A program made the translations under genes and the position numbers. From Kibdelosporangium banguiense (GTDB taxonomy: Bacteria > Actinomycetota > Actinomycetes > Mycobacteriales > Pseudonocardiaceae): 64,000 nt of DNA. Where the stretch lies: the NCBI RefSeq assembly GCF_017876405.1, contig NZ_JAGINW010000001.1:9933203-9997202 (forward strand). Direction: 5' to 3'. This document shows positions 63,567 to 64,000 of the stretch, piece by piece (positions within the stretch are counted from its first letter, which is position 1; each line of letters begins with the position of its first letter). The notes under the pieces are model-generated. The model saw only the letters and a list, made by a program, of their open reading frames with translations, did not search any database and was not told the DNA's origin.

Positions 63567-64000
63567 TTATTCTGCATGCCAGCGCTGCATGTGGTGAGCG
63601 TGAGCGCGGAGGTAGGCCCCTGGCCTGAAGAATCGGTCGTAAAACTCCAGATCCAGGTGGTGGGCCTGGACGTAGTTCAGGATCATGACCGACGGCACGG
63701 TGCCCGGGAACTTGCCGAAGGTGTCGTAGATGTACTGCGCCTGGTGGGTGACGCAGGCCTTGAACTGCGGTGAGTGGACCTGGGCGCTGGCGCGGACGCC
63801 CGGGCTGTCGGTCCAGGCACCGGGCGTGTCGGGGTGGTAGGGGCCGCCCGGGCCGAACTTCCGCTCGGCGAACGCCTCCACGGCCGCCGCCATGTCGAGG
63901 TAGTGCGGCGGGCAGTATGCCTCGAATACACCCTGCCGTCCGGTCGGGTTGGGTGTCGGCCAGCGCTCGTCCTGGTCGTAGCGGAAGCCGAGGCCGGGAA
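63567..64000 (-). CDS. Unknown conserved-type protein (partial, 5' end beyond the window)
   Basis: The minus strand is open from the right edge to a stop at 63567, giving the last 143 residues: GLGFRYDQDERWPTPNPTGR, FEAYCPPHYLDMAAAVEAFA, KACVTHQAQYIYDTFGKFPG, HHLDLEFYDRFFRPGAYLRA, HAHHMQRWHAE. It is rich in His, Tyr and Pro and ends in a His-rich helix, which could bind metal. I cannot name the family. Codon use fits the neighbourhood, so it is probably real. Confidence 0.65.
   Translation of the reverse strand, partial: PGLGFRYDQDERWPTPNPTGRQGVFEAYCPPHYLDMAAAVEAFAERKFGPGGPYHPDTPGAWTDSPGVRASAQVHSPQFKACVTHQAQYIYDTFGKFPGTVPSVMILNYVQAHHLDLEFYDRFFRPGAYLRAHAHHMQRWHAE

Overview
The window is high-GC actinobacterial DNA. 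GTG/TTG starts, GGAGG ribosome sites, ATGA/GTGA overlaps, a standalone CtaD, a twin-arginine locus and AfsR/LuxR-like ATPase regulators all point to a Pseudonocardiales-type organism (Amycolatopsis or Kibdelosporangium are plausible). This is inferred from the protein content only; there is no rRNA gene to place it.

Bases 1-21000 are the edge of a natural-product gene cluster. It holds a C-A NRPS that runs off the left edge and a standalone alpha/beta hydrolase with a Cys-Asp-His triad of the tetramate-forming Dieckmann cyclase type. It also holds a GT1 glycosyltransferase, sugar-tailoring genes (class III aminotransferase, RmlC-like epimerase, P450, two Gfo/Idh/MocA oxidoreductases, acyltransferase) and a cobalamin-type radical SAM enzyme. 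A FADH2 halogenase next to a free carrier protein, two exporters, a TetR repressor and a LAL-type LuxR activator complete the set. An isolated second-copy-like gyrB follows at 22400-24373. Tetramate chemistry, carrier-bound halogenation, branched/amino sugars and a spare GyrB together suggest a glycosylated tetramate-chloropyrrole gyrase inhibitor of the kibdelomycin/amycolamicin kind. That product class is an inference. Three promoters in the cluster carry 10-11 bp spaced CCCCTA/TAGGGG-type repeats, which may be the pathway activator's sites.

Bases 21600-22300 and 24600-26520 are a gene graveyard: a group II intron remnant, then pieces of a Baeyer-Villiger monooxygenase, a GH15 glucanase, an enolase-superfamily enzyme and an IS3 transposase.

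Bases 26600-32500 hold cell-envelope genes: a membrane esterase, TatB and TatA, a Tat-signal polysaccharide deacetylase lipoprotein, a YVTN beta-propeller lipoprotein and a lytic transglycosylase.

Bases 33200-53500 look like an energy and stress island: CtaD, cytochrome bd oxidase (CydAB), NDH-2, glucose-6-phosphate dehydrogenase, DUF6325, a lipid-kinase-like protein, DUF2252, amphi-Trp protein, an ECF sigma factor with a small zinc-finger protein, a Ser/Thr kinase, a BON/SRPBCC protein, Hsp20 and a roadblock pair. Several IS scars interrupt it.

Bases 54500-64000 hold paralogous LuxR/AfsR-like ATPase regulators (one intact, one without its HTH, one a short fragment), a DnaB-helicase fragment, a redox-type HTH regulator with a DUF3291 protein, an exported hypothetical protein and a partial unknown gene. 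Two noncoding stretches here are unusually rich in the hexamer TGAGAC.
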